64,000 nt of DNA from Hymenolepis diminuta (Eukaryota; Platyhelminthes; Cestoda; Cyclophyllidea; Hymenolepididae): NCBI GenBank assembly GCA_900708905.1, contig CAADRB010000004.1, forward strand, positions 2,049,685-2,113,684. Reading direction: 5' to 3'. Each line of letters starts with the position of its first letter. The first letter of the stretch is position 1. Below, in pieces: positions 60,970 to 64,000 of this stretch. The translations under genes and the position numbers were made by a program. The notes under the pieces were generated by a model. That model did not search any database and was not told where the DNA came from. It saw only the letters and a program-made list of their open reading frames with translations.

Positions 60970-62948
60970 ACGACTTGTCTCGAACTTCGGTATTTTAGGA
61001 AATAGTGACTTGAAAGACTGAAAAAGAATAAATTTACCTACCACTTTCACCATTAGAGAGCTCTAAGGTATTTCGTTTTCAAGTTAAAACTTCTATAACC
61101 CGTACTTACTCTGACCCCAGGAAAATTATTTACGCAATTGGGTTGTAATTGGCTGAAGAAAATTAAACAAATCAAAGCATTCAATTGGATTTCATGCTTG
61201 TTGCGGTAGAACTCTAATAGTCAAACCACGGACCGATCGATGAATGGCAGTGTAACTCATATTACCGTGAAATGTCATGGTGATGACATGGCATGAACTT
61301 AGCACGCCAGTGGCGCTCAGTCGATATTGCACTTCCTGAAACGCCAGCCTACTAAAACATTTAGTGAAATCGTGCTATATTTCAATAATTAAAAGTAGGA
61401 TTTTGTCATTACGTGAACTGAGCTAGCCTTCACGTCAATTGGTCCTTGTTCTAACGGTTCTTCCAGAGAAGAAAAATAGGTTGAACGAGTGATGATGGAT
61501 GGAATTGGTTATGAGGAGTCTGGATACAAATATAGATACCCATCATCTGACTGGTAATGTTAGCCAATCAAATCTAAAGTTGCATCCGTACTTGTGGTTA
61601 TTACAATGGCAGAGATTTAGTTTTTGACTATCTTTTGGGGTCATATCATATAAATATTCAGAAAGGAGCCATAAAATTCCAGATGTGGGAAACTAACTTA
61701 TAACGATTTATGAAATAATTTAGTAATAGTATTTATAGCAAAGATCAAAGTTTATCTGTGATATGGTAAGGTCATAATACTGACTATGACGCTTTGCCGT
61801 CAACTCCAGTAAGGAAAGTGTTCATAAGGCTCTGCTAATACCGAAGGAAAGTATGCTGGAGCAGCTCTTACTAGAAATTCATGTTCTACCACCCCTCCTG
61901 TTAATTAGAATTAACTACATCACTGGATATGCATCGATCTTATGACTATTGACAAGACAGATATCTGTCCCCTTCTTTCTGTGTTGTTCATCTACTCAAA
62001 TTCTGGCCTGAAAGATGATTGCTTAATTGCGGCTTTTAGAAAGACTTGAAGTTGGTGGGTTTCTTCAAGGGCAGCTATGTCTAGTACCACTTATTTCCGT
62101 GAATTTTGCGGTCATATTGCTTCAAATGGTCCAACAAAAATAGTTCGCAAAATTTTACCACCAAATGAAAACATGTTTTGATATTAAAGATTAGTGTATC
62201 AATTCCAGAAAATAACTTAACATAGTTTTTTTTCATCCAGCTGTGCTAAATTTCATTAAATTTTAAAATTGGGCCAAGTATAACTTTCTTTTTTATAAAA
62301 AAAGGAAGATTGATATTGCACAATTTGATTGTACAAAATTAAATTAAAAATATGAGACTTCTCATTTCTCCTCCTTCTTTTGTTCGTCTGCATACTAAAA
62401 TGAGACAAAGAGAAGAAATAAATAGATCATTGGTGTACGAGTTAAAATATTATAATTATTTACACAAAATGAAATAGCTCAGTCTTTTGAAGGATAGCGT
62501 TTCTAATGAAATTGAGGCTTATCCGCGGTAAGTTGTCATCTTGATTTCGTATATCGTTTCTTCCTCTCAAATAGGAGGAATTAGAATTCATCCCTCAGTT
62601 TTTAAGCTGTTAATCGATTTTCCAACACTATGAGAATTCTGTATAGTGAGCTTTACTCCGTTTAAACTAGTCAAAATTGTAGTTTAATGAATGTCTTCCT
62701 TTCCTGTAGTTTTCCCAATATGCATATCCAACCACCAACTCTGCCTTTTTCCTACCTTGTAGAAGCTTAAAAGGGCAACAACTAAACATGTATTCTCCGG
62801 CCTTCGTCGATAAATCTTTTCTCGGTATGTTTTCTAAAACTCCTCTTGAGTATAAAGGAATCACCTCGAATCACTCTAATTAAAAACTCACAGTTTACTG
62901 GATATGTGGCGGCAAGTAATGAACCTATTTTATCTGACTTGACAGAGG
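60970..62948. other. Intergenic region between the convergent NOC3L and CDC123
   Basis: Mostly AT-rich and non-coding. It contains a SINE tail at 61.84-61.97 kb, a small palindrome ATGTCAT/ATGACAT with a 4-bp spacer at about 61,276-61,293, and a plus-strand CCAAT/CRE-like cluster near 61,430 followed by a short open frame (see findings). Confidence 0.55.
61841..61965 (-). repeat. tRNA-derived SINE copy (tail mostly)
   Basis: GAAGGAAAGTATGCTGGAGC, AGCTCTTACTAGAAATTCAT, GTTAATTAGAATTAACTACA, then CATCGATCTTATGACTATTG, ACAAGACAGATATC. The tail is very close to the copy at 24,400-24,585. The head is strongly decayed. Confidence 0.6.
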
Positions 62949-63499
62949 TTAGCACATACTGACCGCTACGCTAAACTGAAGAGGGAATAATATTTTATAA
63001 CCTTCAATTAACTCACCGCTTGTATTAGATCCATAAGTTTTTCGGGATCATTACCGACGGAAATATCGACTAGATCAATCGGGAGTTTGTACTGAGAGAA
63101 GACACCAGATCGCAGAGTCTTGTCCGTTTGCCAACGAAACTCCAGATTACTGTCATCAAGAGGAAGTTTGTCCACTTCATCAAAATCAAACAGTAATCCA
63201 TCGGTAGGTGGACCGTAGACGTTGAAGTCAATCAACATCACACATTTGGAGGACTTGAACTAAAGACGTCAGGTAATAAAAAATGTATACATCTTACCTT
63301 ATAGTTGACGAAAACGTCCATCACATCTAAATATCAAAAAAGAGAGCGCATTAAGAGAGAAAATAGAACGACTTACAGTTCTCAAGAGGGAACTTTTCTT
63401 TGATATTTCGATCGAAAAAATTGCAGATTACTTGTTTTATGTTGTCCTTTTCAGTCTCGATAAAACTATAGTAGGAATCGTGATGTCGTTGACAGAGGG
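62949..63499 (-). CDS. CDC123: CDC123 homolog, 3' part
   Basis: Exons on the minus strand: 63499-63377, 63326-63298 (29 bp) and 63259-63017, probably followed by 62975-62949. Introns are 50, 38 and 41 bp. The joined reading starts CQRHHDSYYSFIETEKD and runs through FFDRNIKEKFPLEN, YVMDVFVNYK, CVMLIDFNVYGPPTDGLLF, QYKLPIDLVDISVG and DPEKLMDLIQA. It follows the C-terminal half of animal CDC123 closely. The LIDFN motif is the ATP-grasp magnesium site. CDC123 is a cytosolic ATP-grasp chaperone that assembles eIF2 by binding eIF2 gamma. The C-terminal end has two options: read-through to VS and a stop at 63,008, or use of the good donor GTGAGT giving FSVAVSMC. The N-terminal half must lie beyond the right edge, since I see no exon for it up to 64,000. 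Confidence 0.9.
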
Positions 63500-64000
63500 C
63501 TATGGAGAGGAAATACATGCAGAATTAGGCTGATTTTAAAGACAGTGTTTCCGTTTAGTGATGCGATTTTCGATCAGTTATTTATTGCTAAGGGGAATAT
63601 CCACAGCAATAATATGCGGACCGACAGCACACGATGACTGAAACCCCATCGCAGTGCCACTTTACTAACAGTTCTATCGTGTCTAAAGATAGAATAGAGA
63701 TTGAATACGTATAACCCATAGATACAAATGCGGAACAATGTTTTGTAAATTTATTTACCAAAGAATATTAATAGATGGTCCATCTAGATGGAGATTAATC
63801 AGTGAGTCCAAAATAATGTGACTGTTAATTTGTCAAGGGGATTAATGCTATTACTCAGCTATTCATGACAAAAAAAGAAAAAAACGTCATCAAAATTCGA
63901 CAGTTATTTGGAGTGACTGGCTGAAATTTCAAATAGGTATTCTAATATCATGTAATTAAAGTGGACAAAACCAATAATCTAATCTATTATGGATAGATAA
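63500..64000 (-). other. CDC123 intron sequence to the window edge
   Basis: The stretch ends at the acceptor CCTCTCCATAG. It holds no exon resembling the preceding conserved CDC123 block (the EFRCF-type motif), so the upstream intron here is at least about 500 bp. No repeat is recognised. Confidence 0.55.

Overview
The window is 64 kb of an AT-rich animal genome and looks like a parasitic flatworm, most likely a tapeworm. The grounds are indirect. The conserved genes carry many 31-50 bp introns with GT/AG ends beside kilobase introns, a pattern I know from flatworms. Long AT-rich non-coding stretches hold decayed tRNA-related short interspersed repeats, and there is a dead mariner element. 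No rRNA, genuine tRNA, CRISPR array, operon or bacterial feature is visible. The species assignment is an inference.

Layout. (1) 1-9.1 kb: gene-poor and repeat-bearing. (2) 9.57-37.5 kb, minus strand: a five-exon gene reconstructed from matching splice sites and phases. It encodes about 391 residues of Gln/His/Gly/Ala-rich sequence ending in a compact basic domain; I could not name it. Its introns hold tRNA-like SINE copies, a local degenerate duplication and a GC-richer island with an inverted CCAAT pair and an octamer. (3) 37.5-47 kb: no convincing gene, but two diverged inverted copies of an unclassified repeat near 40.6 and 44.5 kb. (4) 47.08-48.44 kb: an intronless, complete kynureninase (KYNU). 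(5) 51.90-52.45 kb, minus: peptidyl-tRNA hydrolase 2 (PTRH2) with one 35-bp intron, divergent from (6) 53.06-60.89 kb, plus: NOC3L in at least twelve exons, with a decayed mariner copy (58,791-60,007, containing a 164-base assembly gap) in its last intron. (7) 62.95-63.50 kb, minus: the 3' part of CDC123, whose 5' exons lie beyond the window.

The recognised genes are housekeeping or metabolic: tryptophan/kynurenine catabolism, peptidyl-tRNA recycling, 60S ribosome biogenesis and eIF2 assembly. Three of them touch translation, but nothing shows co-regulation beyond the head-to-head PTRH2/NOC3L arrangement and recurrent CCAAT boxes upstream of the starts. I found no clear new molecular system. 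The best leads are the very small introns and a 29-bp exon, the unnamed 391-residue protein, the inverted repeat pair at 40.6/44.5 kb, the interspersed repeats, and the CCAAT-palindrome sites.
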